Position numbers and translations under genes: made by a program
Notes under the pieces: model-generated
What the model saw: only the letters and a program-made list of their open reading frames with translations
What the model was told of the DNA's origin: nothing
Databases searched by the model: none
Shown here: positions 44,878-53,521 of the stretch, piece after piece
Numbering within the stretch: the first letter of the stretch is position 1
Layout of the letters: each line of letters opens with the position of its first letter
Assembly: GCF_900091585.1 (NCBI RefSeq)
Contig: NZ_FMHT01000003.1
Location: forward strand, 3,401,501 to 3,465,500
Direction of reading: 5' to 3'
From: Micromonospora nigra
GTDB lineage: Bacteria > Actinomycetota > Actinomycetes > Mycobacteriales > Micromonosporaceae
Length of the DNA: 64,000 nt

Positions 44878-44895
44878 GCGGGTGTGGGGAGCGCG

Positions 44896-45510
44896 ATGGA
44901 GTTCGCGGAGGTCGTCCGGCGTCGCCGGATGGTGCGCAACTACGACCCGGACCGGCCCGTGCCGCCGGAGGTGGTCGACCGGCTGCTGGAGCACGCCGTC
45001 CGGGCCCCGTCGGCCGGGTTCGCCCAGGGCTGGGGTTTCCTGGTGCTGGAGGAGCCGGCCGACCGGGAACGGTTCTGGGCGGCGACCACCCCGGAGGGTG
45101 GCGGTCGGGAGCGGTGGCTGGCCGGGATGCGGCGGGCACCGCTGATCGTGGTGCCGCACGCCAACCGCTCCGCCTACCTGGAGCGCTACGCGGAGCCGGA
45201 CAAGGGCTGGGCCGACCGGGCCACGGAACGCTGGCCGGTGCCGTACTGGCATGTCGACACCGGATTCGCCGCACTGCTGATGCTGCTGACCGCTGTGGAC
45301 GAAGGGCTGGGGGCCTGTTTCTTCGGCATCCCGGCGCAGCGGCAGGCGGCGTACCGGGAGGCGTTCGGCGTGCCGGAGGAGTACCAGCCCGTCGGCGCGC
45401 TCACCATCGGTTACCGTGCCCCCGACCACCGGTCACCGTCGTTGCGTCGTGGGCGACGTCGCATGGACGAGGTCGTGCGGCGGGGACGGTGGGATGCGGC
45501 GGGCGGCTAG
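44896..45510 (+). CDS. Nitroreductase family oxidoreductase
   Basis: 204-residue FMN-dependent nitroreductase. The start MEFAEVVRRRRMVRNYDPD is family-typical (FMN-binding Arg residues), followed by AVRAPSAGFAQGWGFLVLE. The C-terminal GACFFGIPAQR and PVGALTIGYRA build the dimer FMN site. The ATG at 44896 follows GGGGAG; the GTG four codons before it is less likely. Predicted reduction of nitro compounds or quinones with NAD(P)H. It is 18 bp after the aldose epimerase gene, possibly the same transcript. Confidence 0.89.
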   Translation: MEFAEVVRRRRMVRNYDPDRPVPPEVVDRLLEHAVRAPSAGFAQGWGFLVLEEPADRERFWAATTPEGGGRERWLAGMRRAPLIVVPHANRSAYLERYAEPDKGWADRATERWPVPYWHVDTGFAALLMLLTAVDEGLGACFFGIPAQRQAAYREAFGVPEEYQPVGALTIGYRAPDHRSPSLRRGRRRMDEVVRRGRWDAAGG

Positions 45511-45597
45511 GCTGGCGAGTCATCGGCGCCGAGGCGTCGCGCCGCGACCCGGCCCGGTGTCGCGGGCCGGCCGGCCAGGGGGAGGGAGCGTGCCGTC

Positions 45598-45900
45598 GTG
45601 ATCTTCAGAGCGGTCCGGGACGGGCGTCCCTACCCGGAGCACAACCTGACGCTCAAGCAGTGGGCCGAGATCCCGCCCCGGCCGCTGCGACTGGACCAGT
45701 TGATCACCACCAAGCGTGAGCTGGCGCTGGACAAGCTCCTCGCGGAGGATTCGACCTTCTACGGCGACCTCTTCCCGCACGTCGTGCAGTGGAACGGTGG
45801 CCTCTACCTGGAGGACGGCCTGCACCGGGCGTTGCGGGCGGCGCTCCAGCAGCGCAACCAGATCCACGCCCGGGTGTTGGTCCTCGGGGCGGCCGAGTGA
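45598..45900 (+). CDS. Conserved small protein of unknown function, ParB-like motif
   Basis: 100-residue soluble protein. The end YLEDGLHRALRAALQQRN resembles the DGxHRxxAA stretch of ParB/sulfiredoxin-type domains, and LTLKQWAEIPPRPLRLDQL looks like the preceding binding segment. That is only a motif-level likeness. A GGAGGGAG ribosome site is upstream, with GTG 45598 or 45589 as start. It resembles a small protein conserved in actinobacteria, but I cannot give a function. Confidence 0.75.
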   Translation: MIFRAVRDGRPYPEHNLTLKQWAEIPPRPLRLDQLITTKRELALDKLLAEDSTFYGDLFPHVVQWNGGLYLEDGLHRALRAALQQRNQIHARVLVLGAAE

Positions 45901-45925
45901 CCGCCCCGGCGCGCTGAGGCTTCGT

Positions 45926-45931
45926 TAAGGT
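45926..45931 (+). promoter_or_regulatory. -10-like TAAGGT before the acyl-CoA dehydrogenase gene
   Basis: TAAGGT ends 7 nt before ATG 45939, again the leaderless pattern. Confidence 0.5.
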
Positions 45932-45938
45932 TGCCGGC

Positions 45939-47099
45939 ATGAGCCCCGTTGATCTGCTCGACCTCGACTCGTCGCTCAGCGAGGAGGAGCGCCAGGTCCG
46001 CGCCGTCGTGCGCCGGCTCGTCGACGACCGGGTGCGCCCGCACGTCGCCGGCTGGTACGAGGACGGTCAGGTGCCGGCCCGTGACCTGGCCCGTGAGTTC
46101 GGCAAACTCGGGCTGCTCGGCATGCACCTCACCGGCTACGGCTGCGCCGGCTCGTCGGCGGTGGCGTACGGGCTGGCCTGTCTGGAACTGGAGGCCGGCG
46201 ACTCCGGGGTGCGCTCCCTGGTGTCGGTGCAGGGTTCACTGGCCATGTACGCCGTCTGGCGCTACGGCAGCGAGGAGCAGAAGCAGCGCTGGCTGCCCGC
46301 GATGGCGACCGGTGAGGCGATCGGCTGCTTCGGGCTGACCGAACCGGACCACGGCTCCGATCCGGCCTCCATGGCCACCCGCGCCCGCCGCGACGGCGAC
46401 GACTGGGTCCTCACCGGCAGCAAGATGTGGATCACCAACGCGCCGATCGCGGACGTCGCGGTGATCTGGGCGCGCACCGACGAGGGGGTGTGCGGCTTCG
46501 CCGTACCGATGGACACGCCGGGGGTGACGGCGCGGGAGATCCGGCGCAAGATGTCGCTGCGCGCCTCCGTCACAGGGGAGATCTCGCTCGACGACGTGCG
46601 CCTCCCGGCGGACGCCCGGCTGCCCGAGGCGACCGGGCTCAAGGCTCCGCTGAGCTGCCTGACCGAGGCCCGGCACGGCATCGTCTGGGGTGCGTTGGGC
46701 GCGGCCCGCGACTGCCTGGAGACCACCCTGGGGTACGCGGCCACCCGCACCCAGTTCGGCCGGCCGCTGGCCGGCTTCCAGCTCACCCAGGCCAAGCTGG
46801 CCGACATGGCCGTCGAGTGGACCAAGGGTTATCTGCTGGCGGTGCAGCTCGGCCGGCTCGCCGACGCCGGCCGGTTGCGCCCCGACCAGGTCAGCGTGGG
46901 CAAGCTGAACAACGTGCGGGAGGCCCTGGCGATCGCCCGCCAGTGCCGCACGATCCTCGGCGCGAACGGCGTCTCCGGCGACTACCCCGTGATGCGGCAC
47001 GCCAACAACCTGGAGAGCGTGCTCACCTACGAGGGCACCTCGGAGATCCACCAACTGGTCATCGGGCAGCGCCTGACCGGGCTGTCGGCCTTCGTCTGA
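45939..47099 (+). CDS. Acyl-CoA dehydrogenase (glutaryl-CoA dehydrogenase-like)
   Basis: 386-residue FAD-dependent acyl-CoA dehydrogenase. FAD and substrate motifs are CFGLTEPDHGSDP, VLTGSKMWITNAPIAD and RTQFGRPLAGFQLTQAKLADM. The catalytic base lies in TYEGTSEIHQLVIG (E365), at the position used by glutaryl-CoA and short-chain dehydrogenases of this branch. The arginine-rich glutaryl pocket cannot be confirmed by eye. Beta-oxidation or lysine/tryptophan catabolism. ATG 45939. Confidence 0.92.
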   Translation: MSPVDLLDLDSSLSEEERQVRAVVRRLVDDRVRPHVAGWYEDGQVPARDLAREFGKLGLLGMHLTGYGCAGSSAVAYGLACLELEAGDSGVRSLVSVQGSLAMYAVWRYGSEEQKQRWLPAMATGEAIGCFGLTEPDHGSDPASMATRARRDGDDWVLTGSKMWITNAPIADVAVIWARTDEGVCGFAVPMDTPGVTAREIRRKMSLRASVTGEISLDDVRLPADARLPEATGLKAPLSCLTEARHGIVWGALGAARDCLETTLGYAATRTQFGRPLAGFQLTQAKLADMAVEWTKGYLLAVQLGRLADAGRLRPDQVSVGKLNNVREALAIARQCRTILGANGVSGDYPVMRHANNLESVLTYEGTSEIHQLVIGQRLTGLSAFV

Positions 47100-47188
47100 C
47101 CTGTTCCGGCACGGTCCACCGAGCGCGAGTCGTACGGGGGCCTTACCGTCTTCATCAGACGACCTGTCGGACGAGGACGGTGAGGGCG

Positions 47189-47926
47189 ATGGCCCGCGAC
47201 GGTGACAGCAACGAGCCGACCACGCAGTTCCCCGGCCTGCCGGCCGGCGACGACCATCCGGGCAGCGCGCCGAGGGCGGGGGGCGGTGGGCCGGCGCGCG
47301 GCCTGCTGTGGGTGCTGGGCGCGGCGGCGCTGGCCGTCGTGGTGCTGCTCGGGGTGCAGGCCACCGGCCTGCTGCCGGAGTTCCGCAACCCGTTCACCAA
47401 GGAGCAGACCGACCGCAGCCAGCCGCCGCTGCTGCTGTCGATCCGGGATCTCAGCCGCTACGTGGCCGCCGAGGGCAACTACCAGGTCGTCGTCGACCTG
47501 CAGAACGACCGGCGCAACGTGCCGGACTGGCTGCTCAACGAGCGCACCCTGTTCGTCGGGGCGGGCACCGTCGAGGCGTACGTCGACTTCTCCACGATCT
47601 CCGAGGGTGCGATCGTGCGGTCCGCCGACGGGAAGTCGGTGGAGATCAGGCTGCCGGCGCCGCAGCTCGGGGACACGAACCTCGACATGGAGTCCAGCTA
47701 CGTGTTCGCCGAGGAGCGCGGCCTGCTCAACCGGGTCGGCGAGCTCGTCGGTGGCGACCCGAACCGGCAGCAGCAGGTCTACCGGCTGGCCGAGGAGCGC
47801 ATCACCACCGCCGCCCGGGACAGCGGGCTGACCCAACGCGCCGAGGAGAACACCCGCAAGATGCTGGAGGGGTTGCTCCGTTCCCTCGGCTACGAGCGGG
47901 TGACGATCACCTACGTCGCCCCCTGA
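47189..47926 (+). CDS. DUF4230 membrane-anchored protein
   Basis: 245-residue protein with a Gly/Pro-rich N-terminus, one membrane segment (about 38-58, LLWVLGAAALAVVVLLGVQ) and an extracytoplasmic DUF4230 domain (about 78-245). Segments include LLLSIRDLSRYVAAEGNYQV, DFSTISEGAI and FAEERGLLNRVGELVGG. The family is widespread and uncharacterised. ATG 47189 follows GAGGG. The stop is followed by the hairpin at 47960-48011. Confidence 0.86.
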   Translation: MARDGDSNEPTTQFPGLPAGDDHPGSAPRAGGGGPARGLLWVLGAAALAVVVLLGVQATGLLPEFRNPFTKEQTDRSQPPLLLSIRDLSRYVAAEGNYQVVVDLQNDRRNVPDWLLNERTLFVGAGTVEAYVDFSTISEGAIVRSADGKSVEIRLPAPQLGDTNLDMESSYVFAEERGLLNRVGELVGGDPNRQQQVYRLAEERITTAARDSGLTQRAEENTRKMLEGLLRSLGYERVTITYVAP

Positions 47927-47959
47927 GCCGACCCGGGACGCGGTTGGTGACCGACTCCA

Positions 47960-48011
47960 GTTGCGGTATATCGCGGCATCCGGCCGCCAGGAAAGCGCGA
48001 TATACCGCAAC
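47960..48011. terminator. 16-bp perfect hairpin with an AT core, between convergent genes
   Basis: gttgcggtatatcgcg (47960-47975) pairs exactly with 47996-48011 around 20 nt. It lies between the convergent ends of the DUF4230 and PspC genes, so it can terminate both. The tatat core is unusual for this genome. Confidence 0.7.
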
Positions 48012-48072
48012 CCGCGCCGCGCGCGTCCCGTGTCCGGCGCCCGCTGGACCGGTCGGGGGCCGGTGGAGGGCG

Positions 48073-48276
48073 TCAGTAGGCCGTGCCGTGCCGGTCCTCG
48101 TTGGGCATGATGATCCACAGCGCCAGGTAGACGATCACCTGGGTGCCGGGCAGCAGCAGGGACAGCAGGAACAGCAGCCGGACGAAACCGGGGGACCTGC
48201 CGAACCGGCGGGCCAGGCCGGCACACACGCCGGCGATCATGCGCCCCTGGCGGGGTCGGACCAGTTTGCGACTCAT
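48073..48276 (-). CDS. PspC-domain membrane protein
   Basis: 67-residue PspC-domain protein: LVRPRQGRMIAGVCAGLARRFGRSPGFVRLL in its typical form, then one long membrane segment (about 33-57). PspC-type proteins sense envelope stress or recruit PspA; this short single-domain version is common in actinobacteria. ATG 48276 has GGAG 7 nt upstream. Confidence 0.9.
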   Translation of the reverse strand: MSRKLVRPRQGRMIAGVCAGLARRFGRSPGFVRLLFLLSLLLPGTQVIVYLALWIIMPNEDRHGTAY

Positions 48277-48544
48277 CGTCGTACTCCACTCTGCGGCCTG
48301 CGCCGCGTCGCCTGGAATCAACGCTAGGAACGGGTGGTCGCCGTGCCCTCGGTCCCGAGGAGGAGCGGCGACGTGCCCACCCGTAGGTGCATACCCGCGC
48401 GGCCACCGTCTGACGCACCACCACGACCATCCCGGGTACCCGGCCCGATGCGGGGTACCTGGCGGTTGACGGGTGGGCGGGGCGCGGCGCGGTAGGCTCG
48501 CCGGCTGGGCCCACAACGTGGTGTGCCGACGAGGAGGTGCGGTC

Positions 48545-49915
48545 GTGATCAGCGTGTTCGACCTGTTCAGTGTCGGTATCGGCCCGTCCAGCTCGCACAC
48601 CGTGGGTCCCATGCGGGCGGCCCGGACGTTCGTGGCCGGGCTCAAGGCCGACGGCCTGCTCGCGGACATCGCCCGGGTACGCGCGGAGCTGTTCGGTTCG
48701 CTGGGCGCGACGGGGCACGGCCACGGCAGCGACCGGGCGGTGCTGCTGGGGCTGGCCGGCGAGACCCCGGAGACCGTGGACACCGACTCCGTCGAGAGGC
48801 GGGTGGAGCGGATCCGTGCCGGGCGTCAGCTCGACCTGCTCGGCACCCACGAGATCGACTTCGACCCCGACCAGGATCTGGTGCTGCACCGCCGCCGGTC
48901 GTTGCCGTACCACCCGAACGGGATGACCTTCGCCGCCTACGACCGGGCGGGTGCCGAGGTCAGGGCCCGGACGTACTACTCGGTGGGCGGCGGGTTCGTG
49001 GTGGACGAGACCGCCGCCGGAGCGGACCGGATCACGGCGGACACGACCCCGGTCAGGTACCCGTTCCTGACCGGCGCCCAACTGCTCGACGTGACCCGGG
49101 AGTCGGGACTGTCGATCAGCGGGGTGATGCTCGCCAACGAGCTGTCCCGGCGCAGCGAGGCCGACGTACGCGCCGGTCTGCTGGACATCTGGCGGGTGAT
49201 GCGGGAATGCGTGGCGAGCGGCTGCGAGCGTGACGGGACGCTGCCGGGCGGCCTGAAGGTGCGCCGCCGCGCCGCCGAGCTGCGCCGCAGCCTGGAGGCG
49301 GAGGCCGGCACCGCCGACCCGCTGCGCGTCATGGACTGGGTGACCCTGTTCGCCCTGGCCGTCAACGAGGAGAACGCGGCCGGCGGTCGGGTGGTGACCG
49401 CCCCGACCAACGGCGCGGCCGGGATCATCCCGGCGGTGCTGCACTACTACACCCGGTTCGTGCCGGGCGCCTCCGACGAGGGCGTGGTGCGGTTCCTGCT
49501 GGCGGCGGGCGCGATCGGCGTGCTGTTCAAGGAGAACGCCTCGATCTCCGGGGCCGAGGTGGGCTGCCAGGGTGAGGTGGGGTCGGCGTGTTCGATGGCG
49601 GCGGCCGGGCTGGCCGAGGCGCTGGGCGGCAGCCCCGAGCAGGTGGAGAACGCCGCCGAGATCGGCATGGAGCACAACCTGGGCCTGACCTGCGACCCGG
49701 TGGGTGGCCTGGTGCAGATCCCCTGCATCGAGCGCAACGCGGTGGCTAGCATCAAGGCGATCACGGCCGCCCGGCTGGCGCTGCGCGGCGACGGCGTGCA
49801 CGCGGTCTCGTTGGACAAGGTCATCAAGACCATGCGGGAGACCGGCGCGGACATGAAGGTCAAGTACAAGGAGACGGCGCGTGGCGGCCTGGCCGTCAAC
49901 GTGATCGAGTGCTGA
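48545..49915 (+). CDS. sdaA: L-serine ammonia-lyase (iron-sulfur)
   Basis: 456-residue single-chain L-serine dehydratase converting serine to pyruvate plus ammonia. The alpha/beta fold is fused: the beta domain starts [20 protein letters not shown] and the alpha domain has [15 protein letters not shown]. Cysteines C341 (GCQGE), C349, C383 and C394 include the 4Fe-4S ligands. The very last residue is C456 (VNVIEC), as in type-2 enzymes where the tail cysteine reaches into the active site. GTG 48545 follows GAGGAGG. Confidence 0.95.
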   Translation: MISVFDLFSVGIGPSSSHTVGPMRAARTFVAGLKADGLLADIARVRAELFGSLGATGHGHGSDRAVLLGLAGETPETVDTDSVERRVERIRAGRQLDLLGTHEIDFDPDQDLVLHRRRSLPYHPNGMTFAAYDRAGAEVRARTYYSVGGGFVVDETAAGADRITADTTPVRYPFLTGAQLLDVTRESGLSISGVMLANELSRRSEADVRAGLLDIWRVMRECVASGCERDGTLPGGLKVRRRAAELRRSLEAEAGTADPLRVMDWVTLFALAVNEENAAGGRVVTAPTNGAAGIIPAVLHYYTRFVPGASDEGVVRFLLAAGAIGVLFKENASISGAEVGCQGEVGSACSMAAAGLAEALGGSPEQVENAAEIGMEHNLGLTCDPVGGLVQIPCIERNAVASIKAITAARLALRGDGVHAVSLDKVIKTMRETGADMKVKYKETARGGLAVNVIEC

Positions 49916-49982
49916 GCCGTCGCGGCCGGCACCGTTCACCGACTGCTAACCTGTCGTCCGTTTCAGCAGGCGGGAGTCGGCG

Positions 49983-50810
49983 GTGACCACAGGCGTCGCG
50001 TCGTTGTGGGCGCACCGCGCCTCGCTGCGCATCCTGGTCCGGCGTGACCTCGCCGTGAAGTACCAACAGTCGGTGCTCGGCTACTTCTGGTCGCTGATCG
50101 AACCCCTGGGCATGGGGGCGATCTACTGGTTCGTCTTCGGCGTCCTCTACTCCCGGGACACCACCCGACACCTGGGCGAGGCCGCCGGGTCGTACCCGCT
50201 GTTCCTGATCACCGGGATCTTCGCCTGGATGTGGACCAGCTCGGCGCTGAGCGAGGCCACCAACGCCCTCACCGGGCAGTCCCGCCTGATCACCACCATG
50301 AACGTGCCCCGGCAGGTCTTCCCGATCGGCCGGGTCACGGGCCGGTTCGCCGAATACCTCGCCGGCCTGCCGATCCTCGCCGCGATCGCGGTCGGCTACG
50401 CCGCGTCCGGGCGGATCGACCTCGGCTGGTCGCTGCTGGCGCTGCCCCTCGCGGTGGGCGTCCAGGCGACCCTGCTGGTGGGGCTGGCGTTGCTGCTGTC
50501 GGCGTGCAACGTGCTGATGCGGGACGTGGAGCGGTTCATGCGCCTGATCATCCGGGTGCTGTTCTACGCCACGCCGATCATCTACCCGCTGAGCCTGGTC
50601 CGCGACTCGGGCCTGCCGGGCTGGCTCAAGGTCGGCTACGAGCTGAACCCGCTGGTCGGCATCTTCCAGCTGCACCACGCCGTCTGGTACCCGGACGAGT
50701 TCCCACACGCCCGGCTGTTGGCCACCACGCTCGGTGGCAGCCTCGCGGTGCTGGTGGCCGGCTGGTGGGCGTTCCGCCGGCTCGAACCCGCTGTCCTCAA
50801 GGAACTCTGA
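49983..50810 (+). CDS. ABC-2 type polysaccharide/teichoic-acid export permease
   Basis: 275-residue permease with six membrane segments, Wzm/TagG type. The cytoplasmic N-terminus LRILVRRDLAVKYQQSVLGYF and the following LIEPLGMGAIYWFVFGVLY are conserved in this family, as is VERFMRLIIRVLFYATPIIYP. It pairs with the ATPase gene that starts within its stop codon (TGATG). Together they flip and export a polyprenol-linked glycopolymer. First gene of a four-gene operon; GTG 49983 after GGGAG. Confidence 0.92.
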   Translation: MTTGVASLWAHRASLRILVRRDLAVKYQQSVLGYFWSLIEPLGMGAIYWFVFGVLYSRDTTRHLGEAAGSYPLFLITGIFAWMWTSSALSEATNALTGQSRLITTMNVPRQVFPIGRVTGRFAEYLAGLPILAAIAVGYAASGRIDLGWSLLALPLAVGVQATLLVGLALLLSACNVLMRDVERFMRLIIRVLFYATPIIYPLSLVRDSGLPGWLKVGYELNPLVGIFQLHHAVWYPDEFPHARLLATTLGGSLAVLVAGWWAFRRLEPAVLKEL

Positions 50811-51556
50811 TGGCCGAGCCGATCATCGAGGCGCAGGGCCTCGGCATCCGTTTCGTGCGCAACCGCCGCCGGCAGCTGCGGCTGCGGGAGCTGTTCATCC
50901 ACCGGGGTACGCGCGGCGCGGCGCAGGGCCGGTTCTGGCCGCTGCGCGACGTGTCGTTCACGGTGGCCGCCGGGGACACGATCGGGGTGATCGGCCGCAA
51001 CGGCACCGGCAAGAGCACGCTGCTGCGGCTGATCGCCGGGGTGCTCATCCCCGACGAGGGCCGGATCCGGGTACGCGCTGACGTCGCGCCGCTGCTGGAG
51101 CTGTCCGCCGGTTTCTCCAACGACCTGACGGGGCGGGAGAACCTGCACCTGGTCGGTGGCCTGCACGGGCTGTCGTCGACCTACCTGAAGCGACACTTCG
51201 ACGAGATCGTGTCGTTCGCCGGCGAACAGGTGGAGCGGGCCATCGACACCTCGGTGCGGCACTACTCGTCCGGCATGAAGGTCCGGCTCGGTTTTGCGAT
51301 CATCTCCCACCTGCCGCACCCGATCCTGCTCATGGACGAGGTGACCGCAGTGGGTGACGCGGAGTTCCGCAAGAAGTGCTACACGACCATCGACCGTCTG
51401 CTCGGGGAGGGGCGCACTCTGGTGCTGGTGTCACACAACGAAAAGGACCTGACCCGGTTCTGTCGTCGAGGGCTCTACCTCGACGCGGGCCGGTTGAGCG
51501 TCGACGGAACCATCGCCGAGGCGCTGGCCGCGTACCACGCCGCGGTTCCCCGGTGA
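50810..51556 (+). CDS. ABC transporter ATPase for surface-polymer export
   Basis: 248-residue Wzt/TagH-type ATPase. Walker A GRNGTGKST (62-70), signature YSSGMKVRLGFA, Walker B ILLMDEVTAVGD and switch His SHNEKD. The helical Arg-rich loop RNRRRQLRLRELFIHRG near the N-terminus is typical of polysaccharide-export ATPases. No C-terminal polymer-binding domain (found in some O-antigen Wzt). ATG 50810 overlaps the permease stop, and the end overlaps the next gene (GTGA), so all three are translationally coupled. Confidence 0.93.
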   Translation: MAEPIIEAQGLGIRFVRNRRRQLRLRELFIHRGTRGAAQGRFWPLRDVSFTVAAGDTIGVIGRNGTGKSTLLRLIAGVLIPDEGRIRVRADVAPLLELSAGFSNDLTGRENLHLVGGLHGLSSTYLKRHFDEIVSFAGEQVERAIDTSVRHYSSGMKVRLGFAIISHLPHPILLMDEVTAVGDAEFRKKCYTTIDRLLGEGRTLVLVSHNEKDLTRFCRRGLYLDAGRLSVDGTIAEALAAYHAAVPR

Positions 51557-53511
51557 CCGTCGCGATCGTGCTCGCCGCCGGAGGCCCGGCCGCGAGCCTG
51601 CCGACGGGCACCGGTGAGCCGCTGGCCGAGCGGCTGGCCGACCAGCTCCGCCAGGCGGGAGCGCGGGACGTACGGTTCGCCGCCGACCTGGCGGAACTGG
51701 CCGCCCTGGCCGCCACCGCCCCCGGCCCGGTGCTCGTCACCGGCGTCGACCTGGTGGCGCACACCGCCGTCCTGCGGCACCTGGCCACGAGTCCCGGCGG
51801 CTCGACGGTGGCGCTGGTGCTGACCGATCCGCCCGCCCCCGGTCGTGCCGTCGTGTGCGAGGAACGCGGCCAGGTGGTCGACGCCGGCCCGGCCGGCACC
51901 CTGGAGGGCACGGTCACGGGAACCTTCGGTGGGGCGTTGCGGGTCGGCCCGGCGGACCTGCCGGCCCTGGTGGCCGCCGCCCGCGCCGCCGCCCAGCCCG
52001 ACACCGCGCCCGCGGTGGACCGGCTCTTCGCCGGCCTCGCGGCGCTGGGCACCCGGATCTCCGCCCACCGGGTACGCCTGCTCGTGGCACACCGGGTCGA
52101 CGAGCGCACCGGCCTGGCCGTCGCGGAGGCCGGGGTGGCCGCCGTGGACGAGGACCGGGCCGAGTTGAAGCTGTCGGTGAAGGAGAAGGACGACTTCTTC
52201 ACCACGTACTTCGTCAGCACCTGGTCCCCGTACGTGACGAAGGCCGCCGCCCGGCTCGGGTGGGGGCCGACGGCGGTGACCATGCTGTCGGTGGCCATGG
52301 CGGTCGCCGCGGCGGTGCTGTTCGGCGTCGGCGGCCGGGTGCTGCTGGTGGTCGGCGCGGTGCTGCTCTACCTGGGGTTCGTGCTGGACTGCGTGGACGG
52401 GCAGCTCGCCCGCTACACCCGGCACTTCAGCGCCTGGGGCGGCTGGCTGGACACGATGGCCGACCGCTTCAAGGAGTACGTCGTGTACGCGGGCCTGGGC
52501 TTCGGGGCGACCCAGGCGGGCTTCCGGTACGGCTGGGCGTTGGCGATCGCCGCGATCACCCTGCAGACGGTGCGGCACATGACCGACGCCTGGTACGGGG
52601 TGCTGCACGACGAGGCGGCCCGCCGGCCGAAGCCGGTGACGACCGGCGGGGGGATCGGCGACCGGCTCAACGCGGCCTCGAACCGGGTGCAGGCCGACAC
52701 GGGTTCGCTGTCGTACTGGTTGAAGCGCACGGTGGTCTTCCCGATCGGGGAACGGTGGGCGCTGATCGCGGTGACGGTGGCGTTGTTCGGGCCGCTGGTC
52801 AGCCTGTACGCGGTGCTCACCTGGGGGGTGCTGGCGTTCGCGTACACCGGTGCGCTGCGTACCCTGCGGGCACGCTGGATGTGGGTGCCGGTGCTGGACA
52901 CGGTCGATGCGACCCTGCACCGTGACGACGGCCCGCTGGCCGGCCGACTGCCGGTGGTGCGACCGGTGGGTCCGTTGACCCTGGCGGTGCTGGGGGCGCT
53001 GGCCCCGGCGGCGGTGCTGGTCGCGGCGGCCTGGACGGGTGCGGCCGGGCTGCGGTGGACGGTGCCGGTGGCGGCGCTGCTGCTGTTGGTGGGCGCGCTG
53101 GGTGCCGGAGCGGCGCACAACGGCCCGTTGGACTGGCTGGTGCCCGCGGCGCTGCGGGCCGGTGAGTTCCTGTTCGCCATCGTGGTCGGGGTGGTCGGTG
53201 GTGCGCCGGCCTGGCTGGTGTTCGGGTACCTGCTGGTGCTGACGTTGCACCACTACGACCTGGTCGCCCGGCTGGAGAAGCGGCAGCCCGCACCGCCGCT
53301 GCACGCCGCGACGCTGGGCTGGGAGGGCCGGTCGGTGCTGCTGGCACTCGCCACGATCGCCGGATTTGCGACTGTTGCTCTAGCTACACTCGGTGCGTAC
53401 CTTATCGGGGTGTTCGTGGCGAGCGTCGCCCTGGCCTGGGTCGTCCTGCCGGCCCGCGCAGCGCGGGGAACGGCCGTCCCGGCCGGCGCGGGAGGTCGCT
53501 CGGCGGGCTGA
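51553..53511 (+). CDS. CDP-alcohol phosphatidyltransferase fused to a degenerate nucleotidyltransferase-like domain
   Basis: 652-residue membrane protein. Residues about 1-200 resemble a nucleotide-sugar transferase (VTVAIVLAAGG, then GPADLPALV). The fingerprint Arg and Lys after LAAGG are missing, so that half is probably inactive. Residues about 230-410 form the CDP-alcohol phosphatidyltransferase core. Its motif DGxxARx8GxxxDxxxD is complete (DCVDGQLARY from D279, through GGWLDTMAD). Further membrane segments follow to the C-terminus. It would transfer a phospho-alcohol from CDP to an acceptor. Similar actinobacterial proteins are filed as DUF5941. The operon suggests building the polymer's linkage or repeat unit. 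Confidence 0.85.
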   Translation: MTVAIVLAAGGPAASLPTGTGEPLAERLADQLRQAGARDVRFAADLAELAALAATAPGPVLVTGVDLVAHTAVLRHLATSPGGSTVALVLTDPPAPGRAVVCEERGQVVDAGPAGTLEGTVTGTFGGALRVGPADLPALVAAARAAAQPDTAPAVDRLFAGLAALGTRISAHRVRLLVAHRVDERTGLAVAEAGVAAVDEDRAELKLSVKEKDDFFTTYFVSTWSPYVTKAAARLGWGPTAVTMLSVAMAVAAAVLFGVGGRVLLVVGAVLLYLGFVLDCVDGQLARYTRHFSAWGGWLDTMADRFKEYVVYAGLGFGATQAGFRYGWALAIAAITLQTVRHMTDAWYGVLHDEAARRPKPVTTGGGIGDRLNAASNRVQADTGSLSYWLKRTVVFPIGERWALIAVTVALFGPLVSLYAVLTWGVLAFAYTGALRTLRARWMWVPVLDTVDATLHRDDGPLAGRLPVVRPVGPLTLAVLGALAPAAVLVAAAWTGAAGLRWTVPVAALLLLVGALGAGAAHNGPLDWLVPAALRAGEFLFAIVVGVVGGAPAWLVFGYLLVLTLHHYDLVARLEKRQPAPPLHAATLGWEGRSVLLALATIAGFATVALATLGAYLIGVFVASVALAWVVLPARAARGTAVPAGAGGRSAG

Positions 53512-53521
53512 CGGGGGGCCG

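Noticed and set aside
47027..49939. 970-codon open frame on the minus strand
   Set aside because: It runs opposite DUF4230, PspC and sdaA, all with real domains; its composition is shadow-like.
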